This document shows, in pieces, positions 50,429 to 60,991 of a DNA stretch of 64,000 nt. The DNA is taken from positions 62,001 through 126,000 of the forward strand of contig CAJYJH010000010.1 in assembly GCA_913775265.1 (NCBI GenBank), in the 5' to 3' direction. Each line of letters starts with the position of its first letter. Within the stretch, counting starts at the first letter, position 1. The notes under the pieces are model-generated. The model did not search any database and was not told the origin of the DNA. It saw only the letters and a program-made list of their open reading frames with translations. Made by a program: the position numbers and the translations under genes. The DNA is from an uncultured Mucilaginibacter sp. Its GTDB lineage: Bacteria > Bacteroidota > Bacteroidia > Sphingobacteriales > Sphingobacteriaceae.

Positions 50429-51345
50429 TAGGCAGCTATTCCTTTCCTGATCTCTGCTTTTTTAGTCGACAGCATTTTAATAAACTGCTCGTCGTTTTGC
50501 AGAGCCACGTTGTTTTTATGTATTAAATATAATGAAGCCACATCTTTAGCACCCTGAATGGCCGAACGGGTTTCTTCAGGAATGCTTGAATCAGCCGGCT
50601 GTTCTGCTTTAGCCGGTGCTTTTGCTTTTGCCGCTTTTTTTTCTTCTTTAGCTTCCGATGGTTGCGCTTCACGGGCAGGCACAGTGCCTTTTACTTCTTT
50701 AACCGGTTTAGCAGGAGCTTTTGCTTCTTCTACCACAGTAGCTTCCACATCAATAAAACCCATGTCTTCCACGTCTTGAGTAAAGAACTCGCTGGCGTTA
50801 GTTGCTAACAATATAGCGCCTACAAATGCACGTTTTTGTGCCATTTTTTGCATGGTATTTTGCAAGCCTACCAAGTCAGGGTTTTCAGTACGTTCAACCC
50901 ATACCCAACCACCGCTGCTTTTTCTGAACTTGCCATTGCCTTCAGCTTTGAGCTGATCTTGCATAGCCTGCGAAGGCTTAACCTTTTCTGTCCATACGTA
51001 GCGGTATTTGGGTTCGTAGCTATTTACGGACCCCTCACATTGGGTAACAATACGGCCATCGCGGTTACGTACGGTTGCTTTATAAGTATAAGCTACAAAC
51101 TTTGATTGCAGATCTAACACCTTATCGGTACACTCAAACTCTACAGCCAGTCCGTAAAGGTTCATTAATTTTTCGGCACCTGGTTTTAACAAGGTTGGCT
51201 TTTGCACACCCGGCACTACCCCATAATCCTGATCTTTAACCAACACTTCTTTGGTAAACGCAATTAAAGCGTTACGCATCTGTGCCATGTGTGTAATAGA
51301 TGATTGCATCTCATCTGTAATTGTTGTTAACTCAAACGTGTCCAT
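50428..51345 (-). CDS. Phage/mobile-element-type DNA-metabolism protein, function unassigned
   Basis: KDQDYGVVPGVQKPTLLKPGAEKLMNLYGL and MQKMAQKRAFVGAILLATNASEFFTQD motifs, which I recall from phage and plasmid proteins; Ala/Lys-rich linker. Confidence 0.5.
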   Translation of the reverse strand: MDTFELTTITDEMQSSITHMAQMRNALIAFTKEVLVKDQDYGVVPGVQKPTLLKPGAEKLMNLYGLAVEFECTDKVLDLQSKFVAYTYKATVRNRDGRIVTQCEGSVNSYEPKYRYVWTEKVKPSQAMQDQLKAEGNGKFRKSSGGWVWVERTENPDLVGLQNTMQKMAQKRAFVGAILLATNASEFFTQDVEDMGFIDVEATVVEEAKAPAKPVKEVKGTVPAREAQPSEAKEEKKAAKAKAPAKAEQPADSSIPEETRSAIQGAKDVASLYLIHKNNVALQNDEQFIKMLSTKKAEIRKGIAA

Positions 51346-51944
51346 CTATCTTTTAAATTTTTAATTTACTTTTTACACCGCAGCACACTTTGTAACTGCT
51401 GTAACTGTAATTCAGGTTTCAACGTTTTGCCGTAGCCGCTAAGCCGGCATTTAACTGTTAACAGGTTGATTGCTAATCAGTATTAACTATTAAGCAAAGC
51501 ATATACCATACTCTGTTTTTATGCTAAAAAGGCAGGTTTTATTTAAGCTAACCGACTACCTTTTTAGCCTCATATTTTAATTTTCGAAAAACTTGCCCTC
51601 ATTCGTTTTAAACGGCCTTTTTTCTTGTTTATCAAAGTTACAAATTAAAAATTAAATACTAAAAATATTAGCATTATTTTTTACAAAATAATTGCACTGA
51701 TTACCAATACGTTACAAATGACACCTTAAGCCAACTTGACAGTATTTTGGCAACAATTTTGACAAGTTCAAAAGCAGTTTATTTTAATCATAGATTTAAC
51801 TAACAAAATTAAATGCCTGAACTGTTTCTATTCATATAAATACTCCTTAATTACGATGCAAACACCGATTGCAACAGAACTATTAGCGCCTATATTTGTC
51901 ATTAAAGCCATATCTCATTATTCACACAAGCAACTCTAAGCTGC

Positions 51945-54041
51945 ATGATTAAAACTGTCTTTATCACCAGTACCGAACCGTACAGCGGCAAATCCATCGT
52001 TTCGCTCGGACTCATCAATATGCTTTTAGGCAAAGCGCAAAAAATCGGTTTTTTTAAACCCATTGTGAGTCGTCGCGCCGAAGAACATAAAAGCGACCAT
52101 ATACAAACCGTGCTACGCTATTTTGATCTGCCTATCAGTTATGACGAAGCTTATGCCTTCAGCTGGCAGGAAGCCATGCAGCAAAGTGAGAATGAAAGCC
52201 AAGGTGAGATGATTGATACCATCATCCGAAAGTATAAACAACTCGAAGACAAGTATGACTTTACGGTTATTGAAGGCAGCGACTACCAGGGCGATGGTAC
52301 TGCGTTTGAGTTTGACGTCAATGCCTCGATTGCCAAAAATCTGGGTGCACCTATTATTGCTGTAATCTCGGGCGAAAATAAAACCACAGCTCAAATTGTG
52401 AACGCGGCCGTTACCGTAATACGCAATTTTGAAAGCCGCGAGATCCAGGTACTGGCATTGGTAGCTAACAAAGTAAATACCGAACAAATTGACGATGTAA
52501 GAGAGTTGCTAAACGCGCAACTATCAGATGCTATTATTATTGCTATCATCCCCACCATGCGGGGCTTATTGGCCCCTACTATGAAAGAAATTTGCGAGGA
52601 GCTGCCCGACAGCAAACTACTTTTTGGTAAAGACCGCCTTAGCAACCAGGTAGACAATTTTGTAACCGGAGCTATGCAAGTACCTAACTTTTTAAATTTT
52701 ATTAAAGAGAACGTACTGATCATCACTCCCGGCGACCGTGGCGATATTATCATAGCTGCCCTACAGGCTAACCTGTCTACCAGCTATCCGCCTATTGCAG
52801 GCATAGTGCTTACGGCAGGTACCGAACCCGAAGAGCCTATTATCAGGCTGATTAATGGTTTGCAGACGGTAGTGCCTATTATAGCGGTGAAAAGCGGCAC
52901 TTTCCAGACTACCACGCAGATCGGCAACATCCGCTCACGCATTACAGCTGATAATACTAAGAAAATACAACTGGCTATTGATGTGTTTAATAAATACGTA
53001 GATGTAGCCAAGCTCGACGAAAGGATGGTTACCTTTAAACATAGTGATGGCATTACGCCACGCATGTTCCAATATCAGCTGACTAATTGGGCTAAGCGCC
53101 AAAAGAAACACATTGTATTGCCTGAGGGCAACGATGAACGCATCTTGAAAGCTGCCGCACGCCTAATCAGCCAGGAAATTGTTACGCTGACGATACTGGG
53201 TAACCCTGACGATATTACGGCCAACATTAAACGTTTAGGCCTAAACCTGGATGTGAGTAAGGTTAACATCGTAGACCCTGCTTTTTCCGGTTACTACCAG
53301 GATTATGTAAATACTCTTTACGAGCTGCGTAAAAACAAGAACGTGAACCTCGAGATGGCTACCGATATGATGACCGACGTGTCTTACTTCGGCACCATGA
53401 TGGTTTACAAAGGCCATGCCGACGGAATGGTGTCGGGCGCAGTACACACTACCCAGCATACCATCAGGCCGGCATTGCAATTTGTTAAAACCAAGCCGGG
53501 TATATCGGTGGTGTCCTCCGTGTTTTTTATGTGTCTTCCGGATAGGGTTTCTGTTTTCGGTGACTGCGCCGTCAACCCTAATCCAACGGCCGAGCAACTG
53601 GCCGAAATTGCCATATCATCAGCCGAAAGCAGTCAGCGGTTTGGTATTGAGCCCCGTATTGCCATGCTCTCCTATTCATCAGGCACATCAGGCGAAGGCG
53701 AAGATGTGGAAAAAGTACGCCGCGCTACCGAGATTGTAAAAACTAAACGCCCCGACCTGAAAGTAGAAGGCCCGATACAATATGATGCGGCTGTAGACCC
53801 TATGGTAGGCAAAAGCAAGCTTCCGGGCTCAGAAGTTGCCGGTCAGGCCAGTGTGCTGATCTTCCCTGACCTAAATACCGGTAACAACACCTATAAAGCT
53901 GTTCAGCGCGAAACCGGTGCCTTGGCCATAGGCCCCATGTTGCAAGGCCTCAACAAGCCCGTTAACGACCTTAGCCGAGGTTGTACCGTCGACGATATTT
54001 TTAATACCGTTATCATAACAGCCATTCAAGCGCAAGAGTAA
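51945..54041 (+). CDS. pta: Phosphate acetyltransferase (long form with BioD-like/DRTGG N-terminal domains)
   Basis: ITSTEPYSGKSIVSLGL N-terminus; Pta C-terminal domain (HIVLPEGNDERILKAA; ADGMVSGAVHTT); followed by ackA. Confidence 0.95.
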   Translation: MIKTVFITSTEPYSGKSIVSLGLINMLLGKAQKIGFFKPIVSRRAEEHKSDHIQTVLRYFDLPISYDEAYAFSWQEAMQQSENESQGEMIDTIIRKYKQLEDKYDFTVIEGSDYQGDGTAFEFDVNASIAKNLGAPIIAVISGENKTTAQIVNAAVTVIRNFESREIQVLALVANKVNTEQIDDVRELLNAQLSDAIIIAIIPTMRGLLAPTMKEICEELPDSKLLFGKDRLSNQVDNFVTGAMQVPNFLNFIKENVLIITPGDRGDIIIAALQANLSTSYPPIAGIVLTAGTEPEEPIIRLINGLQTVVPIIAVKSGTFQTTTQIGNIRSRITADNTKKIQLAIDVFNKYVDVAKLDERMVTFKHSDGITPRMFQYQLTNWAKRQKKHIVLPEGNDERILKAAARLISQEIVTLTILGNPDDITANIKRLGLNLDVSKVNIVDPAFSGYYQDYVNTLYELRKNKNVNLEMATDMMTDVSYFGTMMVYKGHADGMVSGAVHTTQHTIRPALQFVKTKPGISVVSSVFFMCLPDRVSVFGDCAVNPNPTAEQLAEIAISSAESSQRFGIEPRIAMLSYSSGTSGEGEDVEKVRRATEIVKTKRPDLKVEGPIQYDAAVDPMVGKSKLPGSEVAGQASVLIFPDLNTGNNTYKAVQRETGALAIGPMLQGLNKPVNDLSRGCTVDDIFNTVIITAIQAQE

Positions 54042-54116
54042 GGTTTGATTGGTTGTTCATTGATTATAGCTTACAAATGATATTTAAAATGAATTGTCAA
54101 ACACAAACAATTAACC

Positions 54117-55352
54117 ATGACCTATGCACCATCAACTATGAACACAAAAAATATATTTGTAGTAAACTCAGGCAGCAGTTCTATCAAATACCAACTTTTT
54201 AAAATGCCGGCTACTAATCCAGTATGCAGTGGCTTGGTTGAACGCATTGGCCTAAGTAATCCCACCATCACCCACAAAGTATATATAGACGGCGAGGAGA
54301 AGCTTATTAAGCTAACGCCCGAAGAATTGCCCGACCACGAAGCTGGCTTAAAAGAAGTAAACCAACTGCTTACCGGCGGCGATTTAGCCGTAATTAAAGA
54401 TCCCGCAGACATCCAGGTGATAGGTCATCGTATTGTGCATGGTGGCGAAACATTTACCACCACTACCATCATTGATGCCGGTGTAAAAGAAAAACTGAAA
54501 GGCACTTTCCAGTTAGCGCCGTTGCACAATCCAGCAAGTTATTTAGGCATCGAGGTAGCCGAAAAAATATTTACCAACGCTACACAGATTGGTGTTTTTG
54601 ACACGGCCTTTCATCAAACTTTGCCGCCCAAGGCTTATCGCTTTGCTATTCCAAACGCTTATTATACAGATTTTAATATCCGTAGCTACGGCTTCCATGG
54701 CACCAGCCATAAGTATGTGACTGAGCAGGCGGCCGATTACTTAGGCAAAAAAGACAGCAAGCTAATCAGCATCCATTTAGGCAATGGATGCAGCATGGCG
54801 GCAGTAAAAAACGAGCAGTCGGTAGATACCAGCATGGGCTTTGGCCCGCTGAGCGGCCTGGTGATGGGTACCCGTTCGGGAGATATTGACCCTACCGTAA
54901 TATTTTACTTGGTCAACCAATTAGGGTACGATATTGAGCAGGTCAGCAATTTATTAAACAAACGTAGCGGCATGGCCGGCTTAACCGGTTACAGCGATAT
55001 GCGCGATATTACTAATGCTATTGCAGAGGGCAATGAAGATGCTAAACTGGCTTACGACCTGTATGCTTACCGTATCAAAAAATACATAGGCGCGTATACT
55101 GCTGCGTTGAACGGCTTGGATGCCATCATCTTTACTGCAGGTGTTGGCGAAAATGATGCTTTAATACGTGAGCTGATTTGTACCGATATGGACTACTTAG
55201 GATTGCGACTGGATACGGCTGCGAATAATGTTCGCAGTAAAGGTATCCGCGAGATTAACCAGCCCGAATCTCCTGTTAAAATCTTGATTGTACCTACTAA
55301 TGAGGAGTTGGAGATTGCCCAACAATGTTACCTACTGGTGAGCGGTAATTAA
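54117..55352 (+). CDS. ackA: Acetate kinase
   Basis: VVNSGSSSIKYQLF; GHRIVHGGE; VFDTAFHQTLP; GFHGTSHKYV. Confidence 0.97.
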   Translation: MTYAPSTMNTKNIFVVNSGSSSIKYQLFKMPATNPVCSGLVERIGLSNPTITHKVYIDGEEKLIKLTPEELPDHEAGLKEVNQLLTGGDLAVIKDPADIQVIGHRIVHGGETFTTTTIIDAGVKEKLKGTFQLAPLHNPASYLGIEVAEKIFTNATQIGVFDTAFHQTLPPKAYRFAIPNAYYTDFNIRSYGFHGTSHKYVTEQAADYLGKKDSKLISIHLGNGCSMAAVKNEQSVDTSMGFGPLSGLVMGTRSGDIDPTVIFYLVNQLGYDIEQVSNLLNKRSGMAGLTGYSDMRDITNAIAEGNEDAKLAYDLYAYRIKKYIGAYTAALNGLDAIIFTAGVGENDALIRELICTDMDYLGLRLDTAANNVRSKGIREINQPESPVKILIVPTNEELEIAQQCYLLVSGN

Positions 55353-55394
55353 CGGCGACAATTTAATTTACGCTTTACCGGTTTAAACAGAAGA

Positions 55395-55419
55395 GCTCCT
55401 TACTTTATTGTTAAGGAGC
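55395..55419. terminator. Candidate terminator between convergent ackA and ansA
   Basis: GCTCCTTA-N9-TAAGGAGC hairpin. Confidence 0.5.
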
Positions 55420-55456
55420 CCTTATGCTGTATATTAAGTTATTTGTCAGTGACTGT

Positions 55457-56476
55457 TTACGACACCGTTAACTCGCCACGAATATCTGTCTCCATCCAGC
55501 GGGTAATTTCTTTAGGGTCATCAAACTGGCTCAGCAGGTACATCGTTTTAGTAATGGCTGCCTCAAAGGTCATATCGTAACCATTGGCTACGCCAATGTC
55601 TTTTAATGCCTTACTGGTTTCGTAGCGGCCAAGCTCCACCGTACCTACTTTACATTGTGATATATCTACGATGACTTTACCATTATCGATAGCGCCTTTC
55701 AGCAAATCAATAAACCATTGGTCGGTGGTGGTATTACCGGCACCAAAGGTTTCCATTACAATACCTCTTACGTCAGAATTAACAATAGTCTCCACCACCT
55801 TAGGACTGATGCCCGGGTAAAGTTTTAACACACCTACATCATTCACCAGGTTTTTATGCACGATGAGCTCTTCCTCACCTGCAGGACGAATATCGTTTAT
55901 ACTGAAACGCAAATGAACGCCCGACTCGGCCAATACCGGATAGTTAGGCGAGCGGAAGGCTTCAAATTTTGATGAGTTGTATTTAAAGGCACGGTTACCA
56001 CGGAAAAGCTTGTAATCAAAATAGATACAAACCTCGGGTACGCGTACTTTATCGTTCTTTTTAGCTTTGGCCAATTCAATGGCCGTCATCAAGTTCTCCT
56101 TGGCATCGGTACGAATAGCACTGATGGGCAACTGCGAACCGGTGAATATAACCGGCTTAGCTAGGTTTTCGAGCATGAAGCTTAAAGCAGATGCCGAAAA
56201 TGCCATGGTATCCGAACCATGTAAAACTACAAAGCCATCTACCTCATGATAATGCTTCTGAATTAAACCGGCCAACTGTCCCCAAATGGCAGGGCTCATA
56301 TTCGAAGAGTCGATCACATCTTCAAAAGAGTGAACCATGATACGGCAGTTCAGGCGTTCCAGTTCCGGAACGTTCTCCATGATCTGCTCAAAATTAATAG
56401 GTACTAAAGTCTTAGTCCTGGGGTCGGTCATCATACCTATTGTCCCACCGGTATAGATGATCAAAATCTGGCACAT
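55457..56476 (-). CDS. ansA: Type I L-asparaginase
   Basis: ILIIYTGGTIGM; DGFVVLHGSDTMAFSASALSFML. Confidence 0.95.
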   Translation of the reverse strand: MCQILIIYTGGTIGMMTDPRTKTLVPINFEQIMENVPELERLNCRIMVHSFEDVIDSSNMSPAIWGQLAGLIQKHYHEVDGFVVLHGSDTMAFSASALSFMLENLAKPVIFTGSQLPISAIRTDAKENLMTAIELAKAKKNDKVRVPEVCIYFDYKLFRGNRAFKYNSSKFEAFRSPNYPVLAESGVHLRFSINDIRPAGEEELIVHKNLVNDVGVLKLYPGISPKVVETIVNSDVRGIVMETFGAGNTTTDQWFIDLLKGAIDNGKVIVDISQCKVGTVELGRYETSKALKDIGVANGYDMTFEAAITKTMYLLSQFDDPKEITRWMETDIRGELTVS

Positions 56477-56525
56477 GTATAATTGGTTTTGTTATAAAAA
56501 TATGGTTCCTTCTCTAAAATTGCAT

Positions 56526-57293
56526 TTACACACCAAAAATTATTTTTGAGTTTTCGGTTGTAATGCGGGCTACTTCTTCTAAACTTATCTGGTGCAGGTC
56601 GGCTACCTTTTGGGCTACATACACCAAATACGAACTTTCGTTGGGCTTACCGCGATACGGCACAGGAGTAAGATACGGAGAATCTGTTTCTAAAACGATA
56701 TGTTTTAGATCGATTTGCTCCACTACTTTATCTAAACCGCCGTTTTTGTAAGTGACTACTCCGCCAATGCCCAACATAAAGCCTAACTCGATAATTTGAT
56801 TTGCCTGCTCTAACGTACCCGAAAAGCAATGAAAAATTCCTCTCAAAAACTCGTCATGCTCTTGCTGCAAAATGGCATATACCTCATCAAATGCATTACG
56901 GCAATGTATATTAATAGGTAATCCGGCAGCTTTGGCCCAGCCAATCTGCTGCTTGAAGGCTTGTTGCTGCTCAGCAATAAAAGTCTTATCCCAATACAAG
57001 TCAATCCCGATCTCGCCTACGGCATAAACTTGAGTTTGCTGTAGGGCCGCATAAATCGTTTCCAGTTCCTGCTCCCAGTTAGCTTTTACATCGCAAGGGT
57101 GCAGCCCCAGCATCGGGAAACAATGTTCAGGATAAGTATTTACCATATCCATCACCTGGGCAATGCTGCCCGAGTCAACGTTGGGCAAAAACAACCTGCT
57201 GATGCCATTATCGAGGCAACGCTGCATCAAACCGGCCTTTTTTACCGGGTCGGTTTCATAATATTGATGCGTATGTGTATCGGTTAACACCAT
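56526..57293 (-). CDS. TatD family metal-dependent hydrolase
   Basis: LTDTHTHQY; VGEIGIDLYWDKT; IHCRNAFDE; LETDSPYLTPVPYRGKPNE. Confidence 0.95.
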   Translation of the reverse strand: MVLTDTHTHQYYETDPVKKAGLMQRCLDNGISRLFLPNVDSGSIAQVMDMVNTYPEHCFPMLGLHPCDVKANWEQELETIYAALQQTQVYAVGEIGIDLYWDKTFIAEQQQAFKQQIGWAKAAGLPINIHCRNAFDEVYAILQQEHDEFLRGIFHCFSGTLEQANQIIELGFMLGIGGVVTYKNGGLDKVVEQIDLKHIVLETDSPYLTPVPYRGKPNESSYLVYVAQKVADLHQISLEEVARITTENSKIIFGV

Positions 57294-57304
57294 GCTGCGA
57301 AAGT

Positions 57305-57337
57305 AAAAAGCCCTCTGTGGTTAACGGAGGGCTTTTT
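57305..57337 (-). terminator. Rho-independent terminator after the FKBP gene
   Basis: AAAAAGCCCTC...GAGGGCTTTTT, 11-bp perfect arms with further pairing, T runs on both sides. Confidence 0.85.
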
Positions 57338-57344
57338 AATAATA

Positions 57345-58376
57345 TTATTTACGTGTGACTTTTTTCTTAACCGCCGGCTTTCTCACACCGGCTTTTTTAG
57401 GCGCTGCTTTTTTGCCTGTCGCAACCGTTGGTGCAACTGGTTTACCCTTGCCCGGTATCACTTTTACTAGTTCTACATCAAACCACAAAGGGCTGTAAGG
57501 CTTAATATCTTCACCTGCACCACGTTCGCCATAAGCCAACTTAGATGGGATGATAAAGGTAGCTTTCGACCCTTCGTTCAACAACAACAAACCTTCGTCC
57601 CAACCCGGTATAACCTGACCCGCGCCTACTACTACTTTAATCGGTTCGTAAGTGCGGCCCGGCTGTTGCAAACCACCTGATTTGGCTACGTCAGCAATAC
57701 TCGAGTCAAACAATTTACCGTCCAGCGTACGACCTGCGTAGTTTACCAACACCGTATCATAAGCCTTTGGCTTACGGCCGGTCCCGGGCGCGGTAACAAT
57801 ATATTTTAAACCGGAAACAGTGGTTACAGGCGTAAGCTTTTTATCGGCAATAAAAGCAGTTACGGCCGGCACTTCGGCAGTGCGCATTTTTTCAGCCAAG
57901 GCAGCCTGCTCAGCGCGCTGTTTTTCCATGGCAGCAGTACGCTCGGCCATAGCTTCATCCAACGTCTGGATTTTTTGAATTTTGATACCAAAATTCAGGT
58001 AGCTCGCTTTAGGCAAAAACGGCGGACGGCTTTCTTCGTGTCCCGCAAATACCGAATCGGTAGGTACACGCACCAATACGCTATCATTCACGCTCAACAA
58101 CGGGAAAACTTCCATCAAGTCGGCTACGCTTTTAGAAGGTTGCACTTGCACCTTAGCAGGCTGGCCCATTTGGTATGAACTACCTAACAAAGAATCGCGG
58201 TCGTTCTTCTGCGTAAACTGAAAAGTGATGACATCGCCTACTTTCACTTTAGCGCCGTTACCTGGTTTAACAATATTATAAAGCGCTCCCTTAGGTGTTC
58301 TGGTAAAGCCGGTTTGTGCAAAACTTTGACCTGCTGTCATTAAACCTAATACGGATAAAACAAAATACTTTTTCAT
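57345..58376 (-). CDS. FKBP-type peptidyl-prolyl isomerase, exported, Lys-rich C-terminal tail
   Basis: DTVLVNYAGRTLDGKLFDSS; VIPGWDEGLLLLNEGSKATFIIPSKLAYGERG. Confidence 0.93.
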   Translation of the reverse strand: MKKYFVLSVLGLMTAGQSFAQTGFTRTPKGALYNIVKPGNGAKVKVGDVITFQFTQKNDRDSLLGSSYQMGQPAKVQVQPSKSVADLMEVFPLLSVNDSVLVRVPTDSVFAGHEESRPPFLPKASYLNFGIKIQKIQTLDEAMAERTAAMEKQRAEQAALAEKMRTAEVPAVTAFIADKKLTPVTTVSGLKYIVTAPGTGRKPKAYDTVLVNYAGRTLDGKLFDSSIADVAKSGGLQQPGRTYEPIKVVVGAGQVIPGWDEGLLLLNEGSKATFIIPSKLAYGERGAGEDIKPYSPLWFDVELVKVIPGKGKPVAPTVATGKKAAPKKAGVRKPAVKKKVTRK

Positions 58377-58388
58377 TATATAGCAAAA

Positions 58389-58414
58389 GACCTTCTTAGC
58401 AAGCTAAGAAGGTC
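58389..58414 (-). terminator. Hairpin between the two FKBP genes
   Basis: GACCTTCTTAGC-aa-GCTAAGAAGGTC, followed by TTTT on the minus strand. Confidence 0.65.
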
Positions 58415-58429
58415 GTAAAAAACGTTAAA

Positions 58430-59401
58430 TTATTTAGTTGCCGGCTGTTGCGTAGGCATTTGCGGCATTGCAGCCGGCTTTGGTGCATTAGGATCAGGAT
58501 GCACAATATCAATTAGTTCTACTTCAAATACAATTGGTGTATAAGGCGGGATCGGTCCTGCACCTTGCTGACCGTAAGCCAGTTTTGATGGAATAACGAA
58601 AGTAGCTTTCGAGCCTTTATTTAATAACTGTAAACCTTCGTCCCAACCAGGGATAACGGAACCTACACCTACTGCAATACGGATCGGTTTGTAAGGACGC
58701 ATAGCGTTATAAACACCTTTGTTTTTCTGAGCTACTTCTTTAATACTGGTATCAAACACTTTACCGTTGATTAATTTACCGGTATAGTTTACTACAGCGC
58801 TATCAGCTTTAGCAATTTTAGGACCTGATCCTTCTTTGGTAATTACGTAGTATAAACCGGAAGCTGTTTTTGTAGGCTTTAAGCTGTTCTCATCCAGATA
58901 TTTTTGGATTTTTACCGGCTCTGCTTTTTCCATTTTAGCAGTTTCGGCTTTAAATAACTCAGCTACACGGCCTTGAAACACCTGATCGCTCAATTTACCT
59001 TTAGCTACTACTTTTTCAACCTTCACCTGGTAAGTCAGGTATTTACCTTTAAAATCTTTAGGCATGTGATTGCCTGCTTTAGCCGAGTCAACGTTAACTC
59101 TGATTGTGGCACTATCGCCCTGGCTTAACAACAAAATACCATTAACCACATCACCTTTGTACTGAGGCTGTGGTACTGCAGTAATTACCGGCATGCCCTG
59201 GTCATAGCTGTTATTTAAAACCGAATCGGCATCGTTTTTAACAATCAGGTTCATTACTACAAAGTCGCCGGCTTTAATATTAGCGCCTTCTTTGTCTTCA
59301 TGAATATTATATAGCAGGCCGCCATCGCTCTTTTTAAATCCGCTGTTACAGCTGGCAAAACCAAGCGCTGCAACGGCCAAAAACAGAAAGTTTTTTTTCA
59401 T
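58430..59401 (-). CDS. FKBP-type peptidyl-prolyl isomerase lipoprotein
   Basis: Lipobox (GFASCNSG); VIPGWDEGLQLLNKGSKATFVIPSKLAYGQQGAGPIPPYTPIVFEVELID. Confidence 0.93.
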   Translation of the reverse strand: MKKNFLFLAVAALGFASCNSGFKKSDGGLLYNIHEDKEGANIKAGDFVVMNLIVKNDADSVLNNSYDQGMPVITAVPQPQYKGDVVNGILLLSQGDSATIRVNVDSAKAGNHMPKDFKGKYLTYQVKVEKVVAKGKLSDQVFQGRVAELFKAETAKMEKAEPVKIQKYLDENSLKPTKTASGLYYVITKEGSGPKIAKADSAVVNYTGKLINGKVFDTSIKEVAQKNKGVYNAMRPYKPIRIAVGVGSVIPGWDEGLQLLNKGSKATFVIPSKLAYGQQGAGPIPPYTPIVFEVELIDIVHPDPNAPKPAAMPQMPTQQPATK

Positions 59402-59403
59402 TT

Positions 59404-60423
59404 TTATTGTACTAATAGTGTTTTGTATTCGGGTAATATATGTTTTAATTTATCAATTACTTGTGGCAATGATTCTTCAGAATGACCGCCTGCGGCATTG
59501 CGGTGACCGCCGCCGCTAAAATACTTTTTACAAATTTCGTTGGCCGGGAACTCACCTTTAGAACGTAAAGATAATTTTACTCTATCAGGGCGTTCTACAA
59601 TAAAAGCCGCCAAACGGATACCGGTTATGGATAACGCATAGTTGACGATCCCTTCGGTATCACCAGTAATGATATCAAATTGCTCCAGTTCCCGGTGCGT
59701 TACGCTGATGATAGCTGTATTAAACTCGGGCAAAACCTCAAGCTTATTGGTTAAGCAATGGCCTAAAAAGCGAAGACGGTTTTCGGACGAGCTGCTATAA
59801 ACCAACTCGTGAATGCGCCAGTTTACGGCACCTGCCTCGATTAAGCCAGCCACAATACGGTGCACAGAAGCGGTAGTGTTAGGAAATCTGAACGAACCCG
59901 AATCAGTCATGATGCCGGTGTACAAACAAGTAGCTACATCCGCATTGATCAGGTCAGGGCGTTTCAACTCATCAGTAATAAAGCTATATACTAACTGAGC
60001 AGTGGCACAGGCATTAATGTTCCAGTAACGGTAATCATCAAAATCTTCGGGCTCCAGGTGATGATCAATCATCACTTTTACGGCACTGCTCTGGCGTACC
60101 AGTTCGCCTAACTCGTTGATGCGGGTAAGCGTATTAAAATCGAGGCAAAAAATTAGTTCGGCTTCGGCTACCAGTTGAGCAGCCTGCTCTTTTTGCTCGG
60201 TATAGATAATCACTTCTTCGTTACCGGGCATCCACCATAAAAACTCAGGGTAATCGGTAGGACTAACCACCTTGGCATGATGGCCTTGCTGTATTAAATA
60301 ATTATATAAACCGAGCGACGAACCCATAGCATCGCCATCAGGTTTATGATGGGTAGTAATTACTATTTTTCGGGGCTGGTTTAAAAGCTGGCTTAGCGCG
60401 GATATATCTAACATCAACAACAA
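59404..60423 (-). CDS. DHH/DHHA1 phosphoesterase, NrnA-like
   Basis: THHKPDGDAMGSSLGLYNYL; VMIDHHLEPEDF; FSGGGHRNAAGGH. Confidence 0.92.
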   Translation of the reverse strand: MLLMLDISALSQLLNQPRKIVITTHHKPDGDAMGSSLGLYNYLIQQGHHAKVVSPTDYPEFLWWMPGNEEVIIYTEQKEQAAQLVAEAELIFCLDFNTLTRINELGELVRQSSAVKVMIDHHLEPEDFDDYRYWNINACATAQLVYSFITDELKRPDLINADVATCLYTGIMTDSGSFRFPNTTASVHRIVAGLIEAGAVNWRIHELVYSSSSENRLRFLGHCLTNKLEVLPEFNTAIISVTHRELEQFDIITGDTEGIVNYALSITGIRLAAFIVERPDRVKLSLRSKGEFPANEICKKYFSGGGHRNAAGGHSEESLPQVIDKLKHILPEYKTLLVQ

Positions 60424-60534
60424 AAAGAAGATGCAAATTTAAATAAATTAATGAATTACAAGTGATGCAATTTGTACAAAAAGCTTTAAGTTTCAATAAC
60501 AAACCTTTACTTTTGCGCCAATTTTAAAGCAAAA

Positions 60535-60954
60535 ATGGAAAACAACAAAACTTTCACCATGATTAAGCCTGACGCAGTGCGTAACGGCCACATCGGTGCT
60601 ATTTTAGATCACATTGTTAAAGGTGGCTTCAAAATCACAGCAATGAAATACACTAAACTTACTGCCGATAAAGCAGGTGAGTTTTACGCTGTTCACAAAG
60701 AACGTCCTTTTTACAATGACTTAGTTAGCTTTATGTCTTCAGGACCTATCGTAGCTGCTATTTTGGAGAAAGACAACGCTGTTGCTGATTTCCGTACACT
60801 GATTGGTGCTACAGATCCTTCAAAAGCTGAAGCGGGTACAATCCGTCAGTTATTTGCCGAGTCAATCGAAGCTAATGCAGTTCACGGGTCAGATTCTGAC
60901 GAGAACGCCGCTATCGAAGGCAGCTTTTTCTTCTCGGCATTCGAGAAATTCTAA
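60535..60954 (+). CDS. ndk: Nucleoside-diphosphate kinase
   Basis: [39 protein letters not shown]. Confidence 0.97.
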   Translation: MENNKTFTMIKPDAVRNGHIGAILDHIVKGGFKITAMKYTKLTADKAGEFYAVHKERPFYNDLVSFMSSGPIVAAILEKDNAVADFRTLIGATDPSKAEAGTIRQLFAESIEANAVHGSDSDENAAIEGSFFFSAFEKF

Positions 60955-60991
60955 TATTGAATTGATGCAGCCTGCGAGGCTGTATTACATA

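Noticed and set aside
51523-51568. GCTAAAAAGG ... CCTTTTTAGC inverted repeat upstream of the phage-like pair
   Set aside because: 10-bp AT-rich arms separated by 26 nt; could be chance, so not listed as a feature
52391-52753. 120 aa minus-strand ORF
   Set aside because: Lies antisense inside pta and has no recognisable motif
53241-53597. 118 aa minus-strand ORF, and other minus-strand ORFs within pta
   Set aside because: Antisense to a strongly supported pta gene; low-complexity translation without motifs
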